Shown here in pieces: positions 1 to 9,152 of a DNA stretch of 13,582 nt. A model generated the notes under the pieces. It searched no databases, was not told the origin of the DNA, and saw only the letters and a list, made by a program, of their open reading frames with translations. Numbering within the stretch: position 1 is the stretch's first letter; each line of letters opens with the position of its first letter. A program made the translations under genes and the position numbers. This DNA comes from Candidatus Planktophila sp. (GTDB lineage: Bacteria > Actinomycetota > Actinomycetes > Nanopelagicales > Nanopelagicaceae): contig JAHECV010000008.1 of the NCBI GenBank assembly GCA_024641555.1, positions 1 to 13,582 of the forward strand, read 5' to 3'.

Positions 1-172
1 TAGAAATTTGCAGGGAACGTGAGACGGCAATCTCGCTCTCTTTAGTTGGAGCGCCTGTAATTGCCACACTTCGCACGGTAAACACTGGTGACCAACCCAG
101 AAGAAAAGAACCGCCCCCAAATATAAGAATTATCGCAAGTACCACACCTGCATATTTCGGTGGACGTTGCAT
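1..172 (-). CDS. ftsQ: Cell division protein FtsQ, N-terminal fragment (cut by window edge)
   Basis: Partial gene: 57 codons from an ATG at 170-172, continuing past the left edge. The start lies 2 nt after the murC stop. The visible protein has a 7-residue basic cytoplasmic tail, one transmembrane segment (about residues 8-27, rich in V, I, L, F and G), and then the beginning of a POTRA domain with the typical FTVRSVAITGAP stretch (about residues 31-42). This is the layout of FtsQ/DivIB, a bitopic divisome protein that links FtsL and its partners to the septal synthase. Its position after murC is the standard actinobacterial order, in which ftsZ usually follows. Only a weak Shine-Dalgarno (AGG) is seen, so coupling to murC translation is likely. 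The identification rests on topology, the POTRA start and context. Confidence 0.88.
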   Translation of the reverse strand, partial: MQRPPKYAGVVLAIILIFGGGSFLLGWSPVFTVRSVAITGAPTKESEIAVSRSLQIS

Positions 173-174
173 GA

Positions 175-1569
175 TTAATTAAACCTGCGAGCTAATCCAT
201 CACAAATGATTGGCGCCAAAGAATTAACGTCTCCGGCTCCCAAGGTTAAAATTACATCCCCTGGTTTGGCACTTTCGATCGCCCAATCAGATGCTTCAAT
301 AAAATTGGGAATGAAACGACCGCTGGTCATTCCCGCGGCAATCTCTGCAGCGCTGACGTCTGGAATTGGTTTCTCTGAAGCTGCGTAAATTTCTAGAAGT
401 ACTACTTCGTCTGCGATATCGAGCGCCTTCGAAAACTCTGTCATAAAAGCCTGGGTGCGTGAGTATCGATGTGGTTGAAAAATCGCCAGAACGCGTCCAT
501 CACCTGCATATCTCTTCGCCGCGGTAAGGGTGACGGTAATTTCAGTTGGGTGATGTCCATAATCATCAATCACGCGAATACCTTGGACCGTTCCTTTCAA
601 TTCAAAGCGACGTCCTGCGCCGTGGAAACTGGCAAGACCCGCTAGTAATTCTGCGCCAGGTGCCCCGAGAGCCAGACCCATCGCCAATGCGGCGCCGGCA
701 TTTAAAACGTTATGTAAGCCCGGCACCTGCAAATTAAGCGTTCCAACTAATCGACCGCGCCACAGGATTCGCGAAGTTGAACCCATCGCTAAAAGATTTA
801 CGGAGTCGATAAAGAGATCACTTCCTTCGGTAGTTCCATAAGAAACTCGCTTAATATCGCCACGAATTGCTGGACTGGAACCAAGGGTGGCCGAACCTGG
901 ATCGTCGGCGCAGAAGACCAGAAATCCATCTTGGCCGATTGTTGCGGCAAAGGAATTAAAGGCGCTGGTTACATCTTCGGGCTTTAAAAAGTAATCAACG
1001 TGATCATGTTCAATATTTGTAACGATCGCCGCAAATGGATGATATTCAATAAAGGATCCATCAGATTCGTCAGCCTCTGCTACAAATAGATCGCCTGTCC
1101 CCTTGTGGGCATTTGATCCCGAAGCGGTAAGCGTGCCACCGATTGCAAATGATGGATCTAATCCGCATGATTGAAGTGCAACTGTAAGCATCGAAGAAGT
1201 TGTGGTTTTGCCATGGGTACCCGCGACTGCAACGCTGCGTGATTGCGACATTAAAATTGCGAGAGCCTGTGCCCGAGTCAGCAAAGGTATTTGCAGCTCG
1301 TTGGCGCGGATTAGCTCAACATTAGTTGGCGCAATCGCAGTTGAGTAGATAACAAAATCTGCGCCATCGACTTGGTTCGTCTTATGTTCTGGCCAAACTT
1401 GTGCACCGAGTGCTGTCAACGCACTTAATACGCTCGAATCTTTGGCATCAGAACCAGTCACTGAAATGCCGTGCGAAAGTGCGATTCGCGCCAGGCCACT
1501 CATACCTGCTCCACCAATTCCAATAAAGTGCAGGCGCTTACCTGACCACATTGAAATGTCACCGGCCAT
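175..1569 (-). CDS. murC: UDP-N-acetylmuramate--L-alanine ligase MurC
   Basis: Cytoplasmic ATP-dependent ligase that adds the first stem-peptide residue, L-alanine, to UDP-MurNAc. The protein has 464 residues, normal for the family. The N-terminal Rossmann-like domain shows GIGGAGMSG at 17-25. The central ATPase domain has the Mur-ligase P-loop GTHGKTTT at 117-124, then EADESDGSF and TNIEHDHVDYF. The C-terminal ligase domain includes DDYGHHPTEI and FQPHRYSRT. The last two motifs and GTHGKT are typical of MurC among the four Mur ligases. The ATG shares one base with the murG stop (TAATG), so termination-reinitiation coupling is expected. A second in-frame ATG six codons downstream is possible but no better supported. 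The gene looks intact. Confidence 0.97.
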   Translation of the reverse strand: MAGDISMWSGKRLHFIGIGGAGMSGLARIALSHGISVTGSDAKDSSVLSALTALGAQVWPEHKTNQVDGADFVIYSTAIAPTNVELIRANELQIPLLTRAQALAILMSQSRSVAVAGTHGKTTTSSMLTVALQSCGLDPSFAIGGTLTASGSNAHKGTGDLFVAEADESDGSFIEYHPFAAIVTNIEHDHVDYFLKPEDVTSAFNSFAATIGQDGFLVFCADDPGSATLGSSPAIRGDIKRVSYGTTEGSDLFIDSVNLLAMGSTSRILWRGRLVGTLNLQVPGLHNVLNAGAALAMGLALGAPGAELLAGLASFHGAGRRFELKGTVQGIRVIDDYGHHPTEITVTLTAAKRYAGDGRVLAIFQPHRYSRTQAFMTEFSKALDIADEVVLLEIYAASEKPIPDVSAAEIAAGMTSGRFIPNFIEASDWAIESAKPGDVILTLGAGDVNSLAPIICDGLARRFN

Positions 1570-2651
1570 TAGTTGGCACCACTAACTAGCGCTGATTCCA
1601 TGAGTGCCACTATTTTTTCATTTGCCGCTAGATCAGATGTGTTACCAGCTATTGGAGCCATCTGGCTATTCTGCAGTAGCCGGTCGATATTTCTTACAAG
1701 CCAGTCAGCGCTGAATTCGCTTTGTTCAACAATTTCACCACGTGATTGCGCAACAACTAGGCGAGCATTTACCTTCTGCTCGCCATTACCAATCGCAAGT
1801 GGAATAAATAGCGCATATCTGGCAATGGCATTTACTTCAGAACATGTGACTGCACCGCTTCGGGCAATAACTAAATCGGCGGCTAAATACGCAGTGGCCA
1901 TATCTTCGATATAGGCAACCGGCTTGTATCCAGTGCTCGCGCTAGGTAGTTGATTGGCCTTTCCCAGCGCGTGTAGAACCTGAGCACCTGACTTAGTTAA
2001 TGCTGGTAGAGACTCAGCGACGACTTTATTTAAAGCAACCGATCCTTGTGAGCCAAAAAAGATCGCAATTACCGGAGCGCTCCCGTTAAAGCCAAGAGAT
2101 TTCTTGGCTTCTTCTCTCGCTAAATTCCAATCAGCGGAACTTCGCAACAGTGCCTCAGAAACATCGCCACGTAATGGAAGTCCAGTAATTAGCGCCTTAC
2201 TTAGCTTGCCGCTTTGAATTGGTTGGGCAACGGCAAGGAAATTTGTAAAGAGCGCACCTAAGCGATTGGCAAGACCAGGCTTGGCATTTGCTTCATGGAT
2301 AACTATCGGAATTTTGAGAGATCGCGCAGCCAAGTAGGCGGGAGCAGATACATATCCACCAAATCCAACTAGCAAATCTGCGCCTTTGAGAGCAGCGCGC
2401 GATTCAAGATAGGCACGTGTCAGAGATCTTGGCGCCACAAAAAGTGAGAGGGAGATTTTTCGCGGTATTACAACTTTCGGAATGTAGGAAATGTGAAATC
2501 CAGCAGCTGGAACCAATTGGCTTTCTAATCCGGATTTTGTCCCTAAAAATGAAATTTGATCATGCGGATGGTTTTGGCGCCATGCTCGCGCAACTGCTAG
2601 CGCTGGCTCAATGTGGCCTGCCGTTCCACCACCTGCAAGAACAATTTTCAT
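1569..2651 (-). CDS. murG: UDP-GlcNAc:lipid I N-acetylglucosaminyltransferase MurG
   Basis: Peripheral membrane GT-B glycosyltransferase (GT28 family) that transfers GlcNAc from UDP-GlcNAc to lipid I, giving lipid II on the inner face of the membrane. The protein has 360 residues, usual for MurG. The N-terminal domain carries the acceptor-side glycine-rich loop AGGGTAGH (about 6-13) and HEANAKPGLANR (about 118-129). The C-terminal donor domain has FFGSQGS, YIEDMATAYLAADLVIARSG and TCSE, corresponding to the UDP-GlcNAc binding signature. The ATG overlaps the ftsW stop in an ATGA arrangement, and no clear Shine-Dalgarno precedes it, so translation probably depends on coupling to ftsW. It lies between ftsW and murC as in other actinobacterial dcw clusters. 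Confidence 0.97.
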   Translation of the reverse strand: MKIVLAGGGTAGHIEPALAVARAWRQNHPHDQISFLGTKSGLESQLVPAAGFHISYIPKVVIPRKISLSLFVAPRSLTRAYLESRAALKGADLLVGFGGYVSAPAYLAARSLKIPIVIHEANAKPGLANRLGALFTNFLAVAQPIQSGKLSKALITGLPLRGDVSEALLRSSADWNLAREEAKKSLGFNGSAPVIAIFFGSQGSVALNKVVAESLPALTKSGAQVLHALGKANQLPSASTGYKPVAYIEDMATAYLAADLVIARSGAVTCSEVNAIARYALFIPLAIGNGEQKVNARLVVAQSRGEIVEQSEFSADWLVRNIDRLLQNSQMAPIAGNTSDLAANEKIVALMESALVSGAN

Positions 2652-3823
2652 GGTGTGCGTAATCTACGCCGTTCTATAGCCTTATGTAATTCGTTCTTTA
2701 CTTCTGGATCTCGCAAAGCGCTTCCGAATACATAACCTAATCCCAGATATAACGAGATTAACGCTGACCCACCGTATGACACGAAAGGTAAGGTCACACC
2801 TACAACTGGAAGAACGCTGGTAGCCGACCCAATGTTTAGAACTGTTTGAACTGCGATCCAGCATCCAATTCCTGACCCTACGTAACGAGACATAGGATCT
2901 TTACAACGAAGTGCAATTTTAAATATTGAAAAAATCAGCGCTGCTAAAAGCGCAAGTACGGCGAGTGTGCCAAGAAGTCCAAGTTCTTCGCCAATTACCG
3001 CAAAGATGAAGTCAGTATGCGCTTCCGCTAAATTTCCCCACTTCTGGCGACTTCCGCCTAGGCCAACTCCAAAAATTCCACCCGATGCTAATCCCAGCAA
3101 ACTATGTGCGGGTTGCCATCCCGCATTCTTATATTGATCTGCCGCAAATGGATCAAATACGACCAAGAAGCGTTGTGCGCGATATCCAGCGGTAGCGATA
3201 AGTCCGGCCAGAACCACAGCGCCAACCGCTGCCATCGAACCAAGTAGGCGAAGCTCGACACCTGAAACAAAGAGAAGTCCGCCCAAGATAGCTGCGATTA
3301 CACACGCAGTTCCTAGATCATGCCCAACCATGACAAGTGCGAGTACGACGATAAATCCCGGTGTAATTAGCGCAAAGACATTTACTCGCGTTTTTCCAGA
3401 GCGCTCTTTATTGGCAAGCAAATAGCTGGCCCAGAGAATCAGTAAGAATTTTGCAATCTCACTTGGCTGCACATCAACAAATGGAAGAGCGATCCAGTTG
3501 GTATTTCCATTTACCGTCTTTCCGACTCCAGGTATCTGCAAAATTGCCAGGATTACCACAGAGATCAAGAGTCCAAAGCGAGCAAGCAATCGCCACTGGG
3601 CCAAGGTGCGCTGAGATAGATAGATTGCCAAAGGAATCGAGAGAGCAAAGAATACAAATTGGCGTAAGACAATAGCGACTGCATTGCCTTTGGTATCCAG
3701 AGAGTGAATGGAAGATGCGGAAAAGACCATTACTAGACCAATTACCGATAAGGAAATCGAACTTGCCGCCAGAATGTAAAAGTTATTAATTGGTTTTGAT
3801 AGAAATTTTGAGGAAGATGTCAT
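2648..3823 (-). CDS. ftsW: Septal peptidoglycan polymerase FtsW (SEDS family)
   Basis: Multi-pass membrane glycosyltransferase of the SEDS family that polymerises lipid II at the septum together with the class B PBP FtsI. The protein has 391 residues with about ten hydrophobic segments. The SEDS hallmark NWIALPFVDVQPSEIAKF lies at about 131-148, followed by a large loop with VFDPFAADQYKNAGWQ and GLGGSRQKWGNLAEAHTDFIFAVIGEELG. The C-terminal segment LPFVSYGGSALISL and a charged cytoplasmic tail follow. RodA is the main alternative, but the position between murD and murG supports FtsW. The ATG start overlaps the murD stop by 4 nt (ATGA), and the stop overlaps the murG start in the same way. Confidence 0.95.
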   Translation of the reverse strand: MTSSSKFLSKPINNFYILAASSISLSVIGLVMVFSASSIHSLDTKGNAVAIVLRQFVFFALSIPLAIYLSQRTLAQWRLLARFGLLISVVILAILQIPGVGKTVNGNTNWIALPFVDVQPSEIAKFLLILWASYLLANKERSGKTRVNVFALITPGFIVVLALVMVGHDLGTACVIAAILGGLLFVSGVELRLLGSMAAVGAVVLAGLIATAGYRAQRFLVVFDPFAADQYKNAGWQPAHSLLGLASGGIFGVGLGGSRQKWGNLAEAHTDFIFAVIGEELGLLGTLAVLALLAALIFSIFKIALRCKDPMSRYVGSGIGCWIAVQTVLNIGSATSVLPVVGVTLPFVSYGGSALISLYLGLGYVFGSALRDPEVKNELHKAIERRRLRTP

Positions 3824-5205
3824 TTCATTACTTTCTTTACGGCGGCAGCGAACCTATCTCCGCGATCGGAGTAGGAGACGAATTGATCCATTGATGCACA
3901 TGCTGGGGCGAGTAGAACGGTATCTCCACTAACTGCGAGTTCTGCGGCAGCCTTGACGACCGCTTCCATCAATGAATTTTCTGTTTCGCCTTTTTTATAA
4001 CTGCTTGGCGCATCGATATAGACAATTGGAACCTCGGGTGCTTGCGTGCGCAGTTCATGGGCGATTAATTCTCGATCAGTTCCAATTAGAATCGCCGCCT
4101 TGATGCGAGATTTACAACGGGAAATTAACTCGCTCATTTCTGCGCCTTTGGCTAAACCTCCAGCAACCCATATCGAAGTAAGCGATGACATCAATGATGC
4201 GGCGGCGGCATGTGGGTTGGTGGCCTTGGAATCATTTATCCAGGTGACTCCATTATGAGTTGCCACTTCCTCAATGCGGTGGCGGCCAAGTGTGAAATTT
4301 TGTAGCGCTTTTCTAATGGCCTCAGGGCTGACTCCAAGTGCACGAACCAACCCAGCGGCAGCTAGCGCATTAACTACGTTGTGCGGAACCGTTGGTTTAA
4401 CATCCATCACCTCGGCGAGCATTGCCGCCTCCTGCGGATCGCTAACGAATGCTCGATCAACCAATAACTCTTCAACAACACCGAGTTCTCCAGGTGCTGG
4501 AGTGTCTAATGAAAAGAAAACCTTTCGCCCTTGCCAATGCGCTGCCTGATTTACGACTTCAACATCGCCTGCGTTAAATATTCCGGTTGATGAGCGATCT
4601 AAAATCGATCCCTTTACACGAGCGTATTCGGAAAAACTTCCATGCCAGTCGACATGATCTTGGGCGATATTTAAAATAGCAGACGCCACAAAACTGGCTT
4701 CGCGCAACCAATGTAGTTGAAAAGAAGATAGCTCCAAGACCAGAACTTCGTACTTCTGACTACTCTCAACGCTCTCAATGACTGTAGTGCCCACGTTTCC
4801 ACAAGCGATTGCTGATACGCCAGCCTCTCGCAACATCGCTGCCGCCATCTCGACGGTAGTTGTCTTTCCATTTGTACCCGTTAGCGCAATCCATCGCTGA
4901 CTTGGAACTAGTTCTGCTCTAAATGACCAAGCTAAATCGATCTCATTTACCAAACGAATTTTTGCCGCAATAGCCTTGGCAATTAGCGAATGGCTTTCTT
5001 TCCAGCCAGGTGAGACAACAATAAAGTCATAGCCCGAGATTTTTACTTGATCTGGCTTAAGAACTGTGTAACCAGATACTTCGCTCGCTTGGTCATCTGC
5101 AAACTCGACTTTGGCACCTTTGACGCTGAGGGATTTAGCAACGGCTATTCCGGTTACACCTGCACCAAGTATTAATACATTACTTCCCGATAAATTGATT
5201 GCCAT
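3820..5205 (-). CDS. murD: UDP-N-acetylmuramoyl-L-alanine--D-glutamate ligase MurD
   Basis: Cytoplasmic ligase that adds D-glutamate to UDP-MurNAc-L-Ala. The protein has 461 residues. The N-terminal dinucleotide-binding-like fold shows LILGAGVTG (about 11-19). The P-loop GTNGKTTT is at 110-117, followed by LELSSFQL and LNIAQDHVDWHGS, which are typical of MurD. The C-terminal domain contains GRHRIEEVA, NDSKATNPHAAAASL and LLAPACASMDQF. The gene follows mraY after a 12-nt gap, the longest spacing between rsmH and ftsQ. An AAGG lies about 12 nt before the ATG. Its stop overlaps the ftsW start by 4 nt. No anomaly seen. Confidence 0.97.
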   Translation of the reverse strand: MAINLSGSNVLILGAGVTGIAVAKSLSVKGAKVEFADDQASEVSGYTVLKPDQVKISGYDFIVVSPGWKESHSLIAKAIAAKIRLVNEIDLAWSFRAELVPSQRWIALTGTNGKTTTVEMAAAMLREAGVSAIACGNVGTTVIESVESSQKYEVLVLELSSFQLHWLREASFVASAILNIAQDHVDWHGSFSEYARVKGSILDRSSTGIFNAGDVEVVNQAAHWQGRKVFFSLDTPAPGELGVVEELLVDRAFVSDPQEAAMLAEVMDVKPTVPHNVVNALAAAGLVRALGVSPEAIRKALQNFTLGRHRIEEVATHNGVTWINDSKATNPHAAAASLMSSLTSIWVAGGLAKGAEMSELISRCKSRIKAAILIGTDRELIAHELRTQAPEVPIVYIDAPSSYKKGETENSLMEAVVKAAAELAVSGDTVLLAPACASMDQFVSYSDRGDRFAAAVKKVMK

Positions 5206-5217
5206 GGGCCATTTGCC

Positions 5218-6276
5218 TTAACTGGTTACCCATTGGGCGTAGAAGAGACCTAAGCCAGCTGCAACACAGAGCCCAGCGATAATCCAGAAGCGAAGCACAA
5301 TTGTTACCTCACCCCAACCCATCAACTCGAAGTGATGCTGGAGCGGTGCCATTTTAAAAATCCGTTTGCCGCCAGAAATTTTGAAATACGCCACTTGTAA
5401 AATAACTGAGGCGCTGATGATTACAAATAGGCCGCCAAGTGGAATTAGTAAAAGCTCGATGCGCAGCGAAGTAGCGATTCCAGCCAGCGCTCCACCAAGG
5501 GCGAGAGAGCCTGTATCGCCCATAAAAATCTTGGCTGGCGATGCGTTCCACCATAGGAAACCTGCACATGCACCGGCCAGCGCTGCCGATAGAACTGCAA
5601 GATCGAGCGGATCTCGAACTAGATAGCAGTTTGCGCCGGGTGCAATCGCGCAACTCTGACCAAATTCCCAAACGCCAATCAAGATAAATGCGATGAAGGT
5701 CATCACCGCCGCGCCCGTTGCTAAACCATCCAAGCCATCGGTGAGGTTTACACCGTTGCTTGTCGCGGTAACCATTAATACAACCCAGATGATTACAAGA
5801 ACTGTCCCGAGCGTAATTGAAGTTTCGCGAACCGTCGATAAGTTTTGAGAAATAGGAGTCAGACCATCGCGATCGGGAAAATGAATTCCAAGATAAGCAA
5901 AGGTCGCGGCGACGATGACTTGGCCAATAATTTTCTGCTTAGCATTTAAACCAAGTGATTTCTGCCGTGAAACTTTTAGCCAATCATCGAGAAAACCGAC
6001 AAAGCCAAGTCCGGCCATGAGTCCTAGGACAAGCAGCGCTGATGTGCTGACCACGTTCTGGGTAATTGCATGGGCAATGAAATAACCAAAAGCTGAGGCG
6101 AAGATAATAATAATTCCACCCATGGTTGGTGTTCCGCGTTTGGTGTGGTGTGAAGATGGGCCGTCATCGCGAATAATTTGTCCATATCCACGACGGGCAA
6201 GTGCGCGAATGAGCACAGGTGTACCGAAGAGAGATAGAAAAAGGGCGATTGCACCTGCAATCAGAATTTCTCTCAT
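5218..6276 (-). CDS. mraY: Phospho-N-acetylmuramoyl-pentapeptide transferase MraY
   Basis: Integral membrane enzyme that moves phospho-MurNAc-pentapeptide onto undecaprenyl phosphate to form lipid I. The protein has 352 residues and about ten transmembrane segments. Visible family motifs are KRGTPTMGG (46-54), the acidic pair in FLDDWLK (95-101), [13 protein letters not shown] (174-186), [11 protein letters not shown] (251-261) and PLQHHFE (311-317). Together these cover the Mg2+ and substrate binding residues described for the MraY/WecA family. The HHFE motif separates MraY from WecA-type relatives. The ATG directly abuts the murF stop (TAAATG), and a good Shine-Dalgarno (GAGGGAG) lies about 8 nt upstream inside the murF end. 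Confidence 0.97.
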   Translation of the reverse strand: MREILIAGAIALFLSLFGTPVLIRALARRGYGQIIRDDGPSSHHTKRGTPTMGGIIIIFASAFGYFIAHAITQNVVSTSALLVLGLMAGLGFVGFLDDWLKVSRQKSLGLNAKQKIIGQVIVAATFAYLGIHFPDRDGLTPISQNLSTVRETSITLGTVLVIIWVVLMVTATSNGVNLTDGLDGLATGAAVMTFIAFILIGVWEFGQSCAIAPGANCYLVRDPLDLAVLSAALAGACAGFLWWNASPAKIFMGDTGSLALGGALAGIATSLRIELLLIPLGGLFVIISASVILQVAYFKISGGKRIFKMAPLQHHFELMGWGEVTIVLRFWIIAGLCVAAGLGLFYAQWVTS

Positions 6277-7662
6277 TTAACTCGCTCCCTCAACACTTCT
6301 TTCACTCCACTTTTTTTCAATTAAATCTGCCAGTATTTCAAATTTTTCAGTTCGCGATGCCTTCACTAAAAGCACATCCCCCTGGTTCATTTCTTTAACT
6401 AACAATTCCGCCTCTTCAAAACTCTGATAGCGATGCACCACCATTTGGCTAGCTTGGCTAACTTCGGATGCATATTCATCAGCGTTAATACAGACCAAGT
6501 GATCTATTCCTAACTCTGACGCAAGGGTGCCAAGGTTGGCGTGGCGTTGCGATGATGACGCGCCGAGTTCGTGCATCTTTCCGAGAAAGGCCCAGGACTG
6601 ACCGCCTCGCTCTTGCGCGAATAAAGTTAAGGTGCGTAAAGCGGCTTCGGTTGATTCGGGGCTAGCGTTATACGCATCGTTAATTAGAACCAAACCAGAG
6701 AGTTCGTGGATCTCCATACGCCACTTGCTATGTAGCTCGGCTGTTGAAAGTGCCCCAGCAATTACATCCAGTGAGATTTCCAAATTGGTAGCAATTGCTG
6801 CAGCCGCTAACGCGTTAGCGACTTGATGAATCCCCACAATGCGAAGTCCAACGGCGGCGCGTCCTGCGGGAGTGACTAAATCAAAATGTGGCCTACCTTC
6901 GCGAATTTCGATATCAGTAGCTCGAATATCAGCGCCGGTGGTTTCGCCAAAAGTTACGGTCTTACCTGCGTGAAGCGCCTTCATCGCTTTTGTGAAATCG
7001 TCATACTGCCCAAGAACAGCGATTGCACCTTCATTAAGCGAGGAGATCATTTCTGACTTCGCCTTTGCAACCGCCTCTGTCGAACCGAATTCTCCAAGGT
7101 GGGCTGTGCCTACCTTTAGAACGGCTCCGATATCCGGGGTAGCCATCTTGCAAAGTCTGGCGATATCGCCGATATGTCTTGCACCCATTTCTAGAATGCA
7201 GAACTTCGTTTGAGAATCACATTGCAAGAGCGTTATTGGAGCACCTAGTTCATTATTAAAATTTCCTGATGGTGCAACTGTCGGCGCAACAGTGGAAAGT
7301 ATGTGGCTAAGCAGATCCTTGGTCGTGGTCTTACCTTGAGAACCCGTAAGCGCAATGACTCTTAAATCTGGTAAAGAATTGCGCACATAGGAAGCCAGGA
7401 GATTTAACGCATTTAATACATCACCCACCACGATGCAACGTTCTGGCACTTCTTTACTTGTAAAAGCTAATACGGATCCGTTAGAGAATGCATCAGCGAT
7501 ATATGCGTGGCCGTCTACGCGTTCGCCAAGAAGTGCCAAGAATATCGAACCTGGCTTTGCATCTTTTGAGTTAAAGACTGGTGCAGAAGTAACAGTGACA
7601 TCAGTTCCTATTAATTTGCCACCGACAATTTCGGCGATCTGGGAAGCTTGCAAATTGATCAC
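6277..7662 (-). CDS. murF: UDP-MurNAc-tripeptide--D-alanyl-D-alanine ligase MurF
   Basis: Cytoplasmic ligase that adds the D-Ala-D-Ala dipeptide, giving the UDP-MurNAc-pentapeptide that MraY uses. The protein has 461 residues. The N-terminal domain has the MurF pattern DSR-like NSKDAKPGSIFLALLGERVDG. The P-loop GSQGKTTTKD is at 107-116, where the trailing TK is a MurF feature. It is followed by NFNNELGAP, LEMGARHIGDI and the C-terminal NDAYNASPES. The start codon is GTG, overlapping the murE stop by 4 nt (GTGA) with GGGTG a few bases upstream. The stop abuts the mraY ATG. The gene appears complete and unremarkable. Confidence 0.96.
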   Translation of the reverse strand: MINLQASQIAEIVGGKLIGTDVTVTSAPVFNSKDAKPGSIFLALLGERVDGHAYIADAFSNGSVLAFTSKEVPERCIVVGDVLNALNLLASYVRNSLPDLRVIALTGSQGKTTTKDLLSHILSTVAPTVAPSGNFNNELGAPITLLQCDSQTKFCILEMGARHIGDIARLCKMATPDIGAVLKVGTAHLGEFGSTEAVAKAKSEMISSLNEGAIAVLGQYDDFTKAMKALHAGKTVTFGETTGADIRATDIEIREGRPHFDLVTPAGRAAVGLRIVGIHQVANALAAAAIATNLEISLDVIAGALSTAELHSKWRMEIHELSGLVLINDAYNASPESTEAALRTLTLFAQERGGQSWAFLGKMHELGASSSQRHANLGTLASELGIDHLVCINADEYASEVSQASQMVVHRYQSFEEAELLVKEMNQGDVLLVKASRTEKFEILADLIEKKWSERSVEGAS

Positions 7663-9152
7663 TTTGCACCCGCCAACGCTTGTGCCAAAACGACGCGATC
7701 ATCGAAGGGTTCTTTCTTACCAGATATTTCTTGGCCAATCTCATGGCCTTTACCGAGAATTGCAACTGTGTCACCATGTTTGGCGAGTGAAATCGCATAT
7801 TCAATCGCCATCTTGCGATCTTCTATCACGCAAGATGGGGCGGCAATTTTCTGTGCTCCCACCATTTGCCGCAAGATCTCTGCTGGATCTTCCGAACGAG
7901 GGTTATCGCTAGTAAAGATTGCAATATCTGCACCTTCGAGAAGCGCCTGGCCCATCAGGGGGCGTTTGCTGGAATCGCGATCTCCACCGCACCCTAATAC
8001 CGCAATAACGCTTCCGGTTGTAAATTCTCGAACCGAGCGCAGAACGTTTCTTACCGCATCTGGTGTGTGAGCGTAATCGACTACTGCCGCAAATTGCTGT
8101 CCAACGTTTACTTCTTCTAATCGCCCAGCCGCTCCTACCAACTTCGGTACGGAGGCAGCAATATCTATCGGATCTACCCCTGATTCAACTGCGATCGCGA
8201 TCGCCATTAATAGATTATCGAGGTTGTATCCCCCGCGTAACTGGGTAGAGGATTCGATAAGAATTCCGCCTGAACCACGTAATTTAAAGTGAACTTTGCT
8301 ACCCGTAGTGGCTATATCGGTGTAATGCCAAATCGCACTTGAGTTTGTGCGCGAAACTGAAATTACGGGTAGTTCGGTGATCGCTGCAAGCTTGGCTCCA
8401 TAAGGATCATCGATATTAATCACCGCTTGATCAGCGTAGTTATAAGTAAATAACGCGGACTTAGCAGCGAAGTAACTTTCGATATCGCCATGGAAATCTA
8501 AGTGATCTTGTGTCAGATTTGTGAAGCCAACAAAGGCAAAATGCGAACCTTGCATACGCTGTAGAGCTATCGCGTGGCTGGATACTTCCATGACCAAGTG
8601 ACGGATATGCCGTTCGCGCATGGTCGCGGCAATTGCTTGTATATCTGTTGCTTCTGGTGTGGTGTGTGAACTTTGGCTCACATCTTTACCGATTCGCGTT
8701 TCAATGGTGCCGATTAGACCACAATCACGATTCGCCGCTTCAAATATTTGATAGAGCAAAGTAGTAACCGTCGTTTTACCATTGGTTCCTGTTATTCCAA
8801 CGCTTGCCAGGTCGCGCATGGGTTCGTTATAAAAAAGTGCGGCAACTACGCCGGCTGCTTGTCTTGGATTATTAACAACAAGTACCGGAACGCCAGTAAC
8901 TAGTTCAGATCCTTTTTCATCTGTGAGAACTGCAACTGCGCCTTTATTGATAGCGCTGGCGGCAAATTCTGCACCGTGTCGGTTTGCGCCTGGCAGAGCA
9001 ATGAATAGATCACCTGGCTCAACAGCTAAATCGCTTTGTACTACGCCTGTGATTTCAATTTTTGCTAGTTCTGCTTCGGATAATTTAGATTGCGCAGAAG
9101 CTGCACCTGCAATTTTCTGTAAATTCAAAACACTCTGACTAAAAGGTCGCAT
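7659..9152 (-). CDS. murE: UDP-MurNAc-L-Ala-D-Glu--meso-diaminopimelate ligase MurE
   Basis: Cytoplasmic ligase that adds the third stem-peptide residue. The protein has 497 residues. The P-loop TGTNGKTT is at 121-128, the LTQDHLDFHGD block at about 202-212, and a Lys at about 220 within YFAAKSALF matches the carbamylated lysine position of Mur ligases. The specificity motif is DNPRSEDP (from 415). DNPR marks MurE enzymes that use meso-diaminopimelate, so a DAP-type peptidoglycan is inferred. GCGGDRDSSKRPLMG precedes it. The ATG overlaps the ftsI stop by one base (TAATG), and the TGA stop overlaps the murF GTG. Full length, with nothing missing. Confidence 0.97.
   Translation of the reverse strand: MRPFSQSVLNLQKIAGAASAQSKLSEAELAKIEITGVVQSDLAVEPGDLFIALPGANRHGAEFAASAINKGAVAVLTDEKGSELVTGVPVLVVNNPRQAAGVVAALFYNEPMRDLASVGITGTNGKTTVTTLLYQIFEAANRDCGLIGTIETRIGKDVSQSSHTTPEATDIQAIAATMRERHIRHLVMEVSSHAIALQRMQGSHFAFVGFTNLTQDHLDFHGDIESYFAAKSALFTYNYADQAVINIDDPYGAKLAAITELPVISVSRTNSSAIWHYTDIATTGSKVHFKLRGSGGILIESSTQLRGGYNLDNLLMAIAIAVESGVDPIDIAASVPKLVGAAGRLEEVNVGQQFAAVVDYAHTPDAVRNVLRSVREFTTGSVIAVLGCGGDRDSSKRPLMGQALLEGADIAIFTSDNPRSEDPAEILRQMVGAQKIAAPSCVIEDRKMAIEYAISLAKHGDTVAILGKGHEIGQEISGKKEPFDDRVVLAQALAGAK

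Noticed and set aside
7433..8070. Overlapping plus-strand open frames opposite murF and murE
   Set aside because: They are antisense to intact Mur ligases with all motifs, have no recognisable domain, and lack a convincing ribosome binding site.
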